Assembly (NCBI GenBank): GCA_003702465.1
Contig: REGF01000069.1
Location: forward strand, 1-5,263
Source of the DNA: Candidatus Nitrosomarinus sp.
Lineage (GTDB): Archaea; Thermoproteota; Nitrososphaeria; Nitrososphaerales; Nitrosopumilaceae
Length of the DNA: 5,263 nt
Direction of reading: 5' to 3'
The notes under the pieces: generated by a model
Databases searched by the model: none
What the model saw: the letters and a program-made list of their open reading frames with translations, nothing else
Told to the model about the DNA's origin: nothing
Shown here: positions 5,227-5,263 of the stretch, in pieces
Layout: every line of letters begins with the position of its first letter
How positions within the stretch are numbered: the stretch's first letter is position 1
Made by a program: the position numbers and the translations under genes

Positions 5227-5263
5227 TTGAAAATAATTCAAATTGGAACAGGTGGTTGGGGTA
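5227..5263 (+). CDS. Start of a Rossmann-fold dehydrogenase, probably Gfo/Idh/MocA family (3' partial)
   Basis: Only 12 codons are in the window, reading MKIIQIGTGGWG with TTG as start. The beta strand plus GxGxxG (GTGGWG) is the N-terminal dinucleotide-binding motif, and the exact form with a G-x-G-G-W/F-G loop right at the start is typical of Gfo/Idh/MocA NAD(P)-dependent oxidoreductases. The TTG directly follows the ilvE TAA and has a GAGGT seven bases upstream, so the two genes are probably translated from one mRNA. With so little sequence the substrate cannot be judged, and other Rossmann-fold dehydrogenases remain possible. Confidence 0.65.
   Translation, partial: MKIIQIGTGGWG

Overview
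This window looks like chromosomal DNA from an ammonia-oxidising archaeon of the Nitrososphaerota (Thaumarchaeota), most likely a low-GC Nitrosopumilus-type lineage. Three things point there: the strong AT bias, an Alba chromatin protein together with TATA-box promoters placed about 25-30 nt before start codons, and a cupredoxin-like surface protein ending in a CFI-box domain, an architecture typical of these archaea. The species is inferred, not proven.

Layout from left to right. (1) The 3' part of a surface protein (1-687, +): the tail of a cupredoxin fold, an acidic linker with three perfect 27-bp tandem repeats, a CFI-box domain and a C-terminal membrane segment. (2) An isocitrate lyase/PEP mutase superfamily enzyme (752-1618, +). 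(3) Convergent with it, the DNA/RNA-binding protein Alba (1640-1927, -). (4) Divergent from Alba, a small HEAT-repeat protein with a TTG start (2039-2575, +). (5) A tRNA-Ala(GGC) on the minus strand (2577-2650), whose 3' end lies one base from the HEAT stop codon. (6) A rightward cluster: a ferredoxin-NADP reductase-like flavoprotein (2774-3619), a divergent HxGH-type nucleotidyltransferase with a TTG start (3672-4271), the branched-chain aminotransferase IlvE (4309-5226), and the first 12 codons of a Rossmann-fold Gfo/Idh/MocA-like dehydrogenase (from 5227) that abuts the ilvE stop codon.

How they fit together. The left half is single genes with their own promoters: surface protein, carbon metabolism, chromatin and tRNA. 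The right half may be a partly co-transcribed run of redox, nucleotide and amino-acid metabolism genes with 52, 37 and 0 bp gaps, but a U-tract just before ilvE could separate it into two units. IlvE makes or uses branched-chain amino acids; the flanking FNR and dehydrogenase-like gene are both predicted nicotinamide-dependent, but no shared pathway is shown by the sequence.

No mobile element, CRISPR array or obvious new multi-gene system is present. The points most worth a second look are the cupredoxin that has Asp where the copper-ligand Cys should be, its recently expanded repeat linker and CFI-box, the nucleotidyltransferase with altered signature motifs, a perfect 16-bp palindrome at the tRNA promoter, and three TTG starts, two of them fixed by a stop codon immediately upstream. 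No gene-free stretch exceeds 300 bases.
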